Assembly (NCBI RefSeq): GCF_900166665.1
Contig: NZ_LT800494.1
Coordinates: 4,094,544-4,158,543 of the forward strand
DNA from: Cytobacillus gottheilii
GTDB taxonomy: Bacteria > Bacillota > Bacilli > Bacillales > Cytobacillaceae
Length of the DNA: 64,000 nt
Direction of reading: 5' to 3'
Shown: piece after piece, positions 57,304 to 64,000 of the stretch
Layout of the letters: every line of letters starts with the position of its first letter
Numbering within the stretch: position 1 is the stretch's first letter
The notes under the pieces: model-generated
The model's database searches: none
Told to the model about the DNA's origin: nothing
The model's input: only the letters and a program-made list of their open reading frames with translations
Translations under genes and position numbers: made by a program

Positions 57304-57785
57304 TATTTGCCTTCCTCCTTATTATTACTCTCAAGAGAATCCATCCAAGCGAAGGTTTTATCCACTAATCCTTCTGTAACAGAAATCTTTTTCTCTTGGA
57401 AATTTGTACTTTTTACACCCTCTGCATATTGGGTAAGCGACTGAAACACGCCTGTTGTCATTAATAAGATCGTCATCGCCGCCGCCACAGCATAATGAAA
57501 AATCGCCGTTTTGTGCACTGTTTTTTTCTTTTCCGGCTTCTTTTGAGTCGGAAATGGAATAATGACTGCTTGGGATTGGTTTTGGACCTTAGACATGACC
57601 ATATCAGTAAAGTTCAGTTCATCTGCCATAACAGGCAATTCATCCTCTGCTTCCTCGACCGCAAGAAGATAGAGATCGAGACATTGGTCGCAGCTGTATA
57701 GATGATCCTCAAACATCTCACGTGTGTCATCATCTACTTCGTTTTTCACATATTTCATCCATTCATCTAAAGAATAGTGCTTCAT
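57303..57785 (-). CDS. Anti-sigma factor (zinc-finger type) of the ECF operon
   Basis: 160 residues. The N-terminal cytosolic domain carries the H-x3-C-x2-C pattern of ZAS anti-sigma factors (DHLYSCDQCLDLYL), a basic linker (PTQKKPEKKKTVHKT), a single membrane helix (AIFHYAVAAAMTILLMTTGVF) and a short extracytoplasmic tail. The ATG overlaps the sigma factor stop (ATGA). It should hold the sigma factor at the membrane until an envelope signal releases it. Confidence 0.85.
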   Translation of the reverse strand: MKHYSLDEWMKYVKNEVDDDTREMFEDHLYSCDQCLDLYLLAVEEAEDELPVMADELNFTDMVMSKVQNQSQAVIIPFPTQKKPEKKKTVHKTAIFHYAVAAAMTILLMTTGVFQSLTQYAEGVKSTNFQEKKISVTEGLVDKTFAWMDSLESNNKEEGK

Positions 57786-58381
57786 GAAAAATCGTCCTCC
57801 TTCCAATGCTTTTTCATCCAGATGCGGGCTCGGTAAAGCTTTGTTTCAATCGTTTTCACCTGTACATTTTGCTCCTTGGCCATTTGCTGATATGTTTTTT
57901 CCCGAATATAAAAATCATATATAACATGACGGTAATTGTCAGGAAGCTCGTCAAGCCTTTGAATGACTAACTTGCGCCGGGCTCGATTCATCACTTCTGT
58001 TTCCACTTGCTCCCTTTGACCTCCGTATAAATCATAGCCTGCAGATTCAATTGAATCCTCCTGCCTTTTGTCCTTCTTTCTTTTTACATCAATTGCATGG
58101 TTGACTGCAATTCTTTTCATCCATGTTTTAAAGCCTTGATCCTCATATTGGGAGAGAGAGGTATAAATCTTCATAAACACTTCTTGTGCAGCATCCTCCG
58201 CCTCTTTCTCATCTCTTAATACCGCATAGATAGTCCGGAACACGTCTTGGCGATATTTTTCAACAAGAAGACGAAACGCATGATCATTGCCGCTTTTTAC
58301 TTTTTGGATAAGAACTTGGTCGCTAATCTCTCTCTCCCCCCTTCTGTCAGCTTCCACCTTAATAGACGAAGCTACACACAT
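57782..58381 (-). CDS. ECF-family RNA polymerase sigma factor
   Basis: 199 residues with region 2 (FRLLVEKYRQDVFRTIYAVL, DAAQEVFMKIYTSL, WMKRIAVNHAID) and region 4 (LDELPDNYRHVIYDFYIREK, TYQQMAKEQNVQVKTIETKL). First gene of a four-gene operon with its anti-sigma factor and two membrane proteins. The start is not certain: ATG 58381 has AGGGA only 4 bp away, and a G-rich stretch (AAGGGGGGAGAG) lies 20 codons in without a standard start after it. I cannot match it confidently to a named B. subtilis sigma. Confidence 0.9.
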   Translation of the reverse strand: MCVASSIKVEADRRGEREISDQVLIQKVKSGNDHAFRLLVEKYRQDVFRTIYAVLRDEKEAEDAAQEVFMKIYTSLSQYEDQGFKTWMKRIAVNHAIDVKRKKDKRQEDSIESAGYDLYGGQREQVETEVMNRARRKLVIQRLDELPDNYRHVIYDFYIREKTYQQMAKEQNVQVKTIETKLYRARIWMKKHWKEDDFS

Positions 58382-58471
58382 GTATCCCTACAAAAAAATG
58401 AAAACTTTTTTAACATTTAATCGTAATACTATGATAAAATGATTCATCCAATTTTATCCAAGGGGGTTCTT

Positions 58472-59311
58472 ATGTATAAAAAGCTTACGACTCTAGGTTT
58501 ACTTCTTCTTTTTTCAAGCAGCTGTTCACCGAAAGAAATAACCATACAAGAAGAAGAAACAGTTCCTGAGATTGTTTTTAACATCGAAAATGAAGCTAAT
58601 TTGCCAGACAGTGATATAAAGATTGTTGAGACTCGTTTACAAAATGCATATAAAAAGATTACTTCTTCTATTAAAATTGATTATAAACATCCAACTGAGA
58701 TTCATGTCATTTTAAAAGAAGGGAATCTTGCTTCTTCTGGATTTAAAGACACTATAAAATTATATGGAGATATGGATACCTACCCAATTGTACATGAACT
58801 AAGCCATATACTTCTTGGCTATGGGAAAAATTTTGATGCTAGTTCAGGGTTTATTACACAAGAAGGGATCGCGGAATATTTCCAGCAAAAATACGGCACA
58901 AATAACTTCTATCCTCACCATTCCCATATGAGATTTTTAAAACAGTTTAATAAAGTCTATCCTCTCAGCTTGCTCGCAAGTACGGAGAATAGCTTTGAAC
59001 TCTTTCGTCCAAATATGTCGTCAGATGATGGTTATAAGATTCAGCAAATTGCCTATGTACAAGCAGGTTCCTTTATCAGCTATTTAATTGAAACCTATGG
59101 AATGGAAAAATTCGAGAGCATCTACAACGAACAGAATTTAACTGATACAATAGAAACTGTCTATGGAAAAAACTTACTGGAACTAGAAGAAGACTGGCTT
59201 TTGTTTCTCGAGAACCAACTGACACTATCAGAGCATGCACAAGATTATTTACAGAAAATGTATGGATCCTTTTTGGATAGTGATGGTCATATCTTCTTTC
59301 AAAAAAACTAG
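58472..59311 (+). CDS. Lipoprotein zinc metallopeptidase (gluzincin, peptidase MA-like)
   Basis: 279 residues. Signal peptide with a lipobox (LLLFSSSC, Cys about 18). The zinc motif is H-E-L-S-H in YPIVHELSHILLGYG, with a third ligand probably E in TQEGIAEYFQQ about 27 residues later, as in MA-clan gluzincins. YVQAGSFISYLIETYGMEKF is the usual helix after the active site. It likely acts at the outer face of the membrane. ATG 58472 has CCAAGGGGGTTCTT. It is divergent from the ECF operon, which may be its regulator (inference). Confidence 0.83.
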   Translation: MYKKLTTLGLLLLFSSSCSPKEITIQEEETVPEIVFNIENEANLPDSDIKIVETRLQNAYKKITSSIKIDYKHPTEIHVILKEGNLASSGFKDTIKLYGDMDTYPIVHELSHILLGYGKNFDASSGFITQEGIAEYFQQKYGTNNFYPHHSHMRFLKQFNKVYPLSLLASTENSFELFRPNMSSDDGYKIQQIAYVQAGSFISYLIETYGMEKFESIYNEQNLTDTIETVYGKNLLELEEDWLLFLENQLTLSEHAQDYLQKMYGSFLDSDGHIFFQKN

Positions 59312-59372
59312 GCAATAAATGGGGACAAAGGCGAATATAATGAAGTCAATGGAAATCTAAAAGGAGGCGTCT

Positions 59373-59987
59373 ATGAGTTTACTATTCACATTAGCAGCTT
59401 ACTTAATTGGCTCTATTCCAACCGCTTTACTTGTAGGAAAGTATTTTTTCCAAATCGATATACGGGAGCATGGCAGTAATAACCCTGGTGCTACGAATTC
59501 AATCAGAGTGCTCGGCAAGAAGGCAGGCATCGCTGTGCTGCTGATTGATATCGCAAAAGGGGCTCTTGCAGCAGCATTGCCGATCCTTTTTAATGCCGAT
59601 ATTGAACCGCTTTATACAGGTCTTATTGCGGTTGTTGGACATTGCTTTCCTGTTTTTGCGGGATTTCGCGGAGGCAAGGCAATTGCCACTACAGCCGGCA
59701 CCTTGCTAGTAGCTGATATTGAAATGTTCTTTATTGCCTATATTTCATTTATTGCAGTCATTTATTTTACTAAATATGTTTATTATGGTTCTCTTTCTGT
59801 GGGTCTATCACTATTAATCTATTCTTTCTTCACACCTGACAGAGAGCATGAACTTGTTTTCTCTATTTTCTTTTTACTTCTTATCTTTCTGCACCGCTCA
59901 AATATTCGGAATCACTTAAACAAGCGAGAGCCAAAAATCAATGACAAAAGCTTGAAAAACGATCGAATCCCGCCTAGAAAAATTTAG
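59373..59987 (+). CDS. plsY: Glycerol-3-phosphate acyltransferase PlsY
   Basis: A 204-residue membrane enzyme that acylates glycerol-3-phosphate from acyl-phosphate. All three PlsY motifs are present: GSIPTALLVGKYF, REHGSNNPGATNSIRVLGKKAG, and GHCFPVFAGFRGGKAIATTAG. Five membrane helices. The C-terminal tail (HLNKREPKINDKSLKNDRIP) is basic. Bacilli often carry more than one plsY; I cannot tell if this is the main copy. ATG has AAAGGAGGCGTCT. Confidence 0.92.
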   Translation: MSLLFTLAAYLIGSIPTALLVGKYFFQIDIREHGSNNPGATNSIRVLGKKAGIAVLLIDIAKGALAAALPILFNADIEPLYTGLIAVVGHCFPVFAGFRGGKAIATTAGTLLVADIEMFFIAYISFIAVIYFTKYVYYGSLSVGLSLLIYSFFTPDREHELVFSIFFLLLIFLHRSNIRNHLNKREPKINDKSLKNDRIPPRKI

Positions 59988-59997
59988 GCGGGTTTTT
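59968..59997 (+). terminator. Intrinsic terminator after plsY
   Basis: CCCGCCTA pairs with TAGGCGGG around GAAAAATT, followed by TTTTT. It overlaps the plsY stop codon. Confidence 0.88.
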
Positions 59998-60029
59998 ACA
60001 AAGATATGGGCCTGCGACAGTGCTTTAAC

Positions 60030-60270
60030 TTCTATTTCTAAATACGAGAATCATAGGATCGGGTAACTGAAAAATAAGCCCGTTCCATTACGCTGCAGAC
60101 AATCGCTTTCCGCGGGGAGGAAGCTGAGCCTCCTCGTCGCTAGCGCTCCTGCGGGGTCTCACCCTTTCCTCTATTGCCCGCAGGAGTCGATTGTCCTCCG
60201 CTCCATTTCACTCAATTTTAAAAAGTAAATTTTAAATTAATAATAAAAAACCAAATGATTAGAAAAGTTA
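60030..60270 (+). repeat. Interspersed repeat, copy C
   Basis: It shares with copy B: TTCTAAATACGAGAATC-like left end, CCCGTTCCA, then GCTTTCCGCGGGGAGGAAGC, CTGCGGGGTCTCACCCTTTC, CTCTATTGCCCGCAGGAGTC, GATTGTCCTCCGCTCCATTT and CACTC, and AATGATTAGAAA at the right. The GC-rich arms (CTGCGGG / CCCGCAG) pair. The 59988-60337 interval holds no gene. Confidence 0.85.
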
Positions 60271-60295
60271 ATGCAGAATTAATGAAGTCCAAATA

Positions 60296-60323
60296 TGGTC
60301 ACTAAGACATTCCTTAGTGACCA
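60296..60323 (-). terminator. Perfect hairpin downstream of the DUF2500 gene
   Basis: TGGTCACTAAG and CTTAGTGACCA form an 11-bp stem with a 6-nt loop. There is no T run, so it may work as an RNA-stabilising or weak termination hairpin. Confidence 0.55.
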
Positions 60324-60337
60324 CGCTGTAAGATGAT

Positions 60338-60736
60338 TTAAGTATTCTGTTCTAATCTATTTCTCTCAAATCCTAAATATCTTGTGCCTTGGAAGTCTAA
60401 CACGCCACTATCTCCTTCAGACAACAATCCATATTCTTTTCCGGAAAGATGGAGTTCAGAACGATCTCCGCTCTCAAACTCAAATGTCACATAATATCTA
60501 GTCGATGAGCTGACATGGTGATGATGATCATGATGATTTGCATGTCTGGACACATCAGTACGTTTTGATTTCACGACCGCCGGCACACTCAGCCTTGGTG
60601 ACTGTTCATTTTTTCGCCACTGCCCTATCCCGTTAAATATGTTAAATAATATACCGCCAATGACAATAACAAAAATAATCCCAATAATGATAGGAACTAT
60701 TTGAAAAACAAGATCTCCTCCATAGAATGGGTCCAT
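60338..60736 (-). CDS. DUF2500 family protein
   Basis: 132 residues: one membrane helix (about 12-35, FQIVPIIIGIIFVIVIGGIL), a short linker, and a beta domain with a His-rich segment (SRHANHHDHHHHVSSSTRYY). That His cluster may bind metal. The DUF2500 ending GKEYGLLSEGDSGVLDFQGT is clear. ATG 60736 has AAAGGAGTGATCATTTG. Function unknown. Confidence 0.85.
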   Translation of the reverse strand: MDPFYGGDLVFQIVPIIIGIIFVIVIGGILFNIFNGIGQWRKNEQSPRLSVPAVVKSKRTDVSRHANHHDHHHHVSSSTRYYVTFEFESGDRSELHLSGKEYGLLSEGDSGVLDFQGTRYLGFERNRLEQNT

Positions 60737-60869
60737 CAAATGATCACTCCTTTACATTCATATTCATTTATATACGTTTAAGAATTCAGAATGTTTCAAA
60801 CACTAAAAAGATGTTATCTTTAATCAAGACAACACCTTTTGTTTGTATCTTTAATTAGTGACTTCAAAG

Positions 60870-60983
60870 CTAGCCAGTTATGACATAATAAGCAATGAAT
60901 CCTGCTATTCCTCCAATACTGAGACCAAATATTCCGCCGATGATCGCCCATGTAACCTTTGCCATCGGTTGATTTTTATTCAA
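60870..60983 (-). CDS. Small single-helix membrane protein
   Basis: 37 residues: MNKNQPMAKVTWAIIGGIFG then LSIGGIAGFIAYYVITG, one Gly-rich membrane helix. The start is TTG 60983, 6 bp after GGTGGGG, with an internal ATG six codons later. It is preceded and followed by non-coding DNA. Small but the hydrophobic pattern and ribosome site are convincing. Confidence 0.6.
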   Translation of the reverse strand: MNKNQPMAKVTWAIIGGIFGLSIGGIAGFIAYYVITG

Positions 60984-61114
60984 TAGAATCCCCACCCGCT
61001 TAAGAATGTGTTACCGCTTAATACGCCAAAAAAGATCTAAAATAATCCACCTTATTAATCAGAGAACCTCTTGAAATAGTACAAAAAGGAGAATAACAGC
61101 AAAGTTTTATTTGA

Positions 61115-61849
61115 TTATTTTACACAAGAAAACAGCAAAAACAGCGGAATCCTCATTCGTCTTTCATATTCAGCTTCTTCATCAAAATTCTCTTTAAGCG
61201 GACGTGCTTCACTCATTCCGTCGATCTTAAACCCAGCCTGCTGAAGAATAGAAAAATAGTCTTCTATAGTTCGATGATATTTGACCACATGTTCCCCGAT
61301 CCAAGGTTCAACTCTTTTCCCAGTGTGATAGTAATCGTCAACAATCCAATCCGAACGCCGGCCACCGTCTTGCACACTTTTAGATGAGCTCGTTAGTAGC
61401 GGATGCTGCACACTAAAGATAAAGCGGCCGCCCTCCTTCAAACATGAAAAGATTTCGTTAACTGCACTCTGCAAATCTTCAATATAGTGAAGAGCAAGCT
61501 GTGATACAACAAGATCATAGACTTCCGTTTCAAAATCAAAGTCTTCTATGGACGATTGCAAAATGGTGCAGCCAGGATGATCCTCAAGTAACTCTCTTGC
61601 TTTCTGGCACATGCTTTCAGATCCATCCATACCTGTATATGTATTCCCCTTATTTTGAAGAAGCATTTCGCCAAGCGATGCATCCCCACAGCCTACATCT
61701 AAAATTTTTTGATTTTCGATGTTCCCCATCATGCTTAGAAGAGCAGGCAGTTCAATCACAATATTCGGACTCTCTTTACGATGGCGGCGTTTCATATAAT
61801 TCTCAAAAAAACTCTTTTGATCATATACCGATGATCCTTTGAATTCCAT
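61115..61849 (-). CDS. Class I SAM-dependent methyltransferase
   Basis: 244 residues with the Rossmann methyltransferase motifs: I, NQKILDVGCGDASLGEMLL; II, YTGMDGSESMCQKA; post-II, CTILQSSIEDFDF; IV, YDLVVSQLALHYIED; and CLKEGGRFIFSVQHPLLTS. Small-molecule methyltransferase family 11-like; the substrate is unknown. ATG has AAGGGGGAAGCGAT. It starts 12 bp after the metallophosphoesterase gene, so they are co-transcribed. Confidence 0.88.
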   Translation of the reverse strand: MEFKGSSVYDQKSFFENYMKRRHRKESPNIVIELPALLSMMGNIENQKILDVGCGDASLGEMLLQNKGNTYTGMDGSESMCQKARELLEDHPGCTILQSSIEDFDFETEVYDLVVSQLALHYIEDLQSAVNEIFSCLKEGGRFIFSVQHPLLTSSSKSVQDGGRRSDWIVDDYYHTGKRVEPWIGEHVVKYHRTIEDYFSILQQAGFKIDGMSEARPLKENFDEEAEYERRMRIPLFLLFSCVK

Positions 61850-61861
61850 ATCGCTTCCCCC

Positions 61862-62614
61862 TTACTCTGATTTTGGTCTCCCTCGATATTTGCATTCACG
61901 CAGTTCAAGTTCGTATGCCTCTAACCCTGGCAGTCCCATCTCTTTTGCAATCAGCAATTCCTTTTCAATATCATATGGCAGCCGGACAAGCTCTATGGAA
62001 AATGGTGAGGCTTCTTTTGATTGATATACACCGTGCAGGATGCAATAGGTTGCTCCTTTCATATCAAGTGAGTTTCCAACACTTCCGGCATTGAAAAGCA
62101 TTCGCTGCGGATAGATCGGCTGTATAAGTGCAGCATGAATATCTCCATAGCCGACAACATCAGGAACTGCACCGTCTTCCAGCGGAGCAATCCATTCTGT
62201 ATTAGCAAACATATCCTGCAGTTCCTCGATTGATGCTCCCATTGGAAATACCCGATGGTAGACACTCTTAGCGGAGGCGTGAAACAGTCTTACATATTTC
62301 CCGCTCATATAAAAATCATAATGAAACGGCAAACTCCCTAAATACGCCATATCCCCTTCATCAAGCTGGTTCTGCTGCCAGACAATCTCCGAGGAGTCAA
62401 TCGGCTTTCGAATAAAATCATCCCAGTTGCCAAGCACCACAACCTCACATTTTTCACGAATCAGCTCCAATACTTTTTTTGAATTCGGCCCTTTTCCAAC
62501 TAGATCACCTAAGCATAGGACCCTCTGAATATCTCTTCTTTCAATATCCTCTAAAACTGCTTCAAGCGCCGTAAGATTACCGTGGATATCTGATATTACT
62601 GCAATTTTATCCAT
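61862..62614 (-). CDS. Metallophosphoesterase (YfcE/calcineurin-like)
   Basis: 250 residues with all calcineurin-type metal motifs: D-x-H in AVISDIHGNLTALEAVL, GDLVGKGPNS, GNWDD, and G-D-I-H in VVGYGDIHAALIQP, followed by NAGSVGNSLD. A cytosolic phosphodiesterase or phosphatase of the YfcE/ApaH-like group. ATG 62614 has AAAAGGGGGATCACG; the longer frame upstream lacks one. Confidence 0.9.
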   Translation of the reverse strand: MDKIAVISDIHGNLTALEAVLEDIERRDIQRVLCLGDLVGKGPNSKKVLELIREKCEVVVLGNWDDFIRKPIDSSEIVWQQNQLDEGDMAYLGSLPFHYDFYMSGKYVRLFHASAKSVYHRVFPMGASIEELQDMFANTEWIAPLEDGAVPDVVGYGDIHAALIQPIYPQRMLFNAGSVGNSLDMKGATYCILHGVYQSKEASPFSIELVRLPYDIEKELLIAKEMGLPGLEAYELELRECKYRGRPKSE

Positions 62615-62762
62615 CGTGATCCCCCTTTTATCCATTTCATTCTCTATACAGGAAAGCTTTTCCTTTAATTTTAGCATGCTGATTTTGATTATAAAAAATA
62701 TATGTTAAAATAACGGGTAGGGCAAGTGATGCCTGATTCTTTTAATATTAAGGAGAAGAGTT

Positions 62763-63695
62763 ATGTCAAAAGTTCTTGTATTCGGACACAAAAACCCTGA
62801 CACAGACACAATTTGTTCAGCGCTTGTATATGCAGAATTAAAAAACAAATTAGGCGTTAATGCCGAAGCAATCCGTTTAGGCGAAGTAAACGCAGAAACA
62901 CAGTATGCCCTAAACTACTTCAACGTAGATGCTCCTAGACTAGTAACAGCTGTAGCATCTGAGGCAGAGGAAGTTATCCTTGTTGACCATAATGAGTTTC
63001 AGCAAAGTGCCAACGATATTAAAGATGTGAAAATCCTTGAGGTAATTGATCATCACCGTATCGCAAACTTTGAGACAAGCGATCCTCTATACTATCGTGC
63101 TGAGCCTGTTGGCTGTACTGCAACGATTTTGAAGAAAATCTACAAAGAAAACAGCATTGAAATCACAAAGGAAATGGCCGGTTTAATGCTATCAGCTATT
63201 ATCTCAGATTCCCTGCTGTTTAAATCTCCAACATGCACAGACCAAGATGTGGCAGCAGCAAAAGAACTTGCTGAAATTGCTGGAGTTGATGCGGAAGCAT
63301 ATGGTCTTGAAATGTTAAAAGCTGGTGCAGACCTAAGCGATAAAACAATTGAAGACCTGCTGACAATTGATGCGAAAGAATTCCAAATGGGCAGCTATAA
63401 AACAGAAGTGGCGCAAGTAAACGCTGTTGATGTAAACGACGTCATCAGCCGCCAAGCTGAACTTGAAGAGGCCATTTCACTCATTGTAGAGTCTAAAAAC
63501 CTGGACTTATTCCTTCTTGTTGTAACAGACATCTTAAACAATGATTCTGTTGCACTTGCACTCGGAAACCAAAGCCCTGCCGTTGCAGAAGCATTTGGCG
63601 TAAGTCTTGAGAACAATAAAGCTGTGTTAAAAGGTGTTGTTTCCCGTAAGAAGCAGATTGTACCACCTTTGACGAATGTATTGGCAGCGAAATAA
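62763..63695 (+). CDS. ppaC: Manganese-dependent inorganic pyrophosphatase (family II)
   Basis: 310 residues. DHH motifs: [16 protein letters not shown] (His and Asp metal ligands), [18 protein letters not shown] (DHH), and the DHHA2 domain with [12 protein letters not shown] at the end, where R and K bind substrate. It hydrolyses pyrophosphate in the cytosol. Length equals B. subtilis PpaC (309). ATG has AAGGAGAAGAGTT. Monocistronic. Confidence 0.96.
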   Translation: MSKVLVFGHKNPDTDTICSALVYAELKNKLGVNAEAIRLGEVNAETQYALNYFNVDAPRLVTAVASEAEEVILVDHNEFQQSANDIKDVKILEVIDHHRIANFETSDPLYYRAEPVGCTATILKKIYKENSIEITKEMAGLMLSAIISDSLLFKSPTCTDQDVAAAKELAEIAGVDAEAYGLEMLKAGADLSDKTIEDLLTIDAKEFQMGSYKTEVAQVNAVDVNDVISRQAELEEAISLIVESKNLDLFLLVVTDILNNDSVALALGNQSPAVAEAFGVSLENNKAVLKGVVSRKKQIVPPLTNVLAAK

Positions 63696-63705
63696 TAGTA
63701 GAAAA

Positions 63706-63737
63706 ACATCCCGTTACATATTACGGGATGTTTTTTA
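63706..63737 (+). terminator. Intrinsic terminator after ppaC
   Basis: CATCCCGTTA pairs with ATTACGGGATG (stem CATCCCGT / ACGGGATG), followed by TTTTTTA. Confidence 0.9.
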
Positions 63738-63777
63738 TGGACAACTATCCATTTTTCTATCACAGCTGTGGCTATAT

Positions 63778-64000
63778 TCACTTTCCATCTATTTGATATA
63801 CCAGCCTTTCCATTAACTCACTCACCGTCTGCCTCACAGCCATTCCATAGTTACTTCCGGCCCATAGTGACATAAACTGGGCATTCCCTTGCGCAGCCGC
63901 CTTTTTTCTTAACCCTCCGGTGAGTGTGTTCTGATAAGGAAATGGTAAGGTCGGCTTTTCATTCATTTCAGTGATAAATTGATTATGAATGCCCCGTGCC
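63778..64000 (-). CDS. Nitronate monooxygenase, 3' end only
   Basis: The frame is open to the right edge of the window, so only the last 73 codons are seen: ARGIHNQFITEMNEKP, TLPFPYQNTLTGGLRKKAAA and QGNAQFMSLWAGSNYGMAV, then ELMERL. This matches the C-terminus of 2-nitropropane dioxygenase/nitronate monooxygenase proteins (R-G-I-x-N, A-G-N-x-x-F-x-S-x-W-A-G). An FMN enzyme oxidising alkyl nitronates. The start lies outside the window. Confidence 0.85.
   Translation of the reverse strand, partial: ARGIHNQFITEMNEKPTLPFPYQNTLTGGLRKKAAAQGNAQFMSLWAGSNYGMAVRQTVSELMERLVYQIDGK

Overview
The window reads as a chromosomal segment of a low-GC Gram-positive endospore-former of the family Bacillaceae (Bacillus/Cytobacillus-like). 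The clues are strong purine-rich ribosome binding sites, GTG/TTG starts, intrinsic terminators, many genes matching B. subtilis counterparts (namZ/nagZ/amiE, bglP/licT, garD, yoxD, dgkB next to rlmCD, yclNOPQ-like siderophore uptake, ppaC) and Gram-positive regulatory RNAs (SAM-I riboswitch, LicT-type RAT antiterminators). The species cannot be fixed from the sequence. No rRNA or tRNA gene was seen.

Layout. 0-2.1 kb: an intact IS256-family element lying between two arrays of a 52-bp-period repeat in opposite orientation. 2.1-9.1 kb: a peptidoglycan-recycling set (amiE-nagZ-namZ) and an AbgT-type transporter. 9.6-14.3 kb: an MMPL/RND exporter operon with a divergent TetR-type regulator and an operator-like palindrome inside the exporter promoter. 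14.4-21.8 kb: a MOSC protein, compatible-solute genes (orphan OpuAC-like binding protein, BCCT carrier), a YoxD-like reductase, and an iron-alcohol-dehydrogenase gene behind a RAT/terminator switch. 22-31.3 kb: an unknown membrane gene pair, a DUF1992 protein, the licT-bglP-bglH beta-glucoside operon with two RAT switches, and a LysR/garD pair. 31.4-38.3 kb: a two-component system with its ABC exporter, then GtrA and MprF-like genes. 38.5-45.6 kb: small proteins, a cyclase-family hydrolase under a SAM-I riboswitch, and a Fur-box-controlled siderophore uptake operon ending in a flavin reductase-like gene.

46.5-52.1 kb is an AT-rich accessory island. It holds gene remnants, a broken PIN-domain gene, a decayed large serine recombinase with its small upstream gene, and an intact three-gene cassette: a helical protein of unknown family, a SecB-like chaperone, and a protein with a candidate PD-(D/E)XK nuclease core. 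The cassette resembles toxin-antitoxin-chaperone (TAC) or phage-defence loci and is the best candidate here for an undescribed system.

52.1-64 kb returns to core genome: rlmCD and dgkB, an ECF sigma/anti-sigma operon with two membrane proteins, a metallopeptidase lipoprotein, plsY, small membrane proteins, a methyltransferase, a metallophosphoesterase, ppaC, and the 3' end of a nitronate monooxygenase gene. At least four families of short repeats sit between genes across the window.
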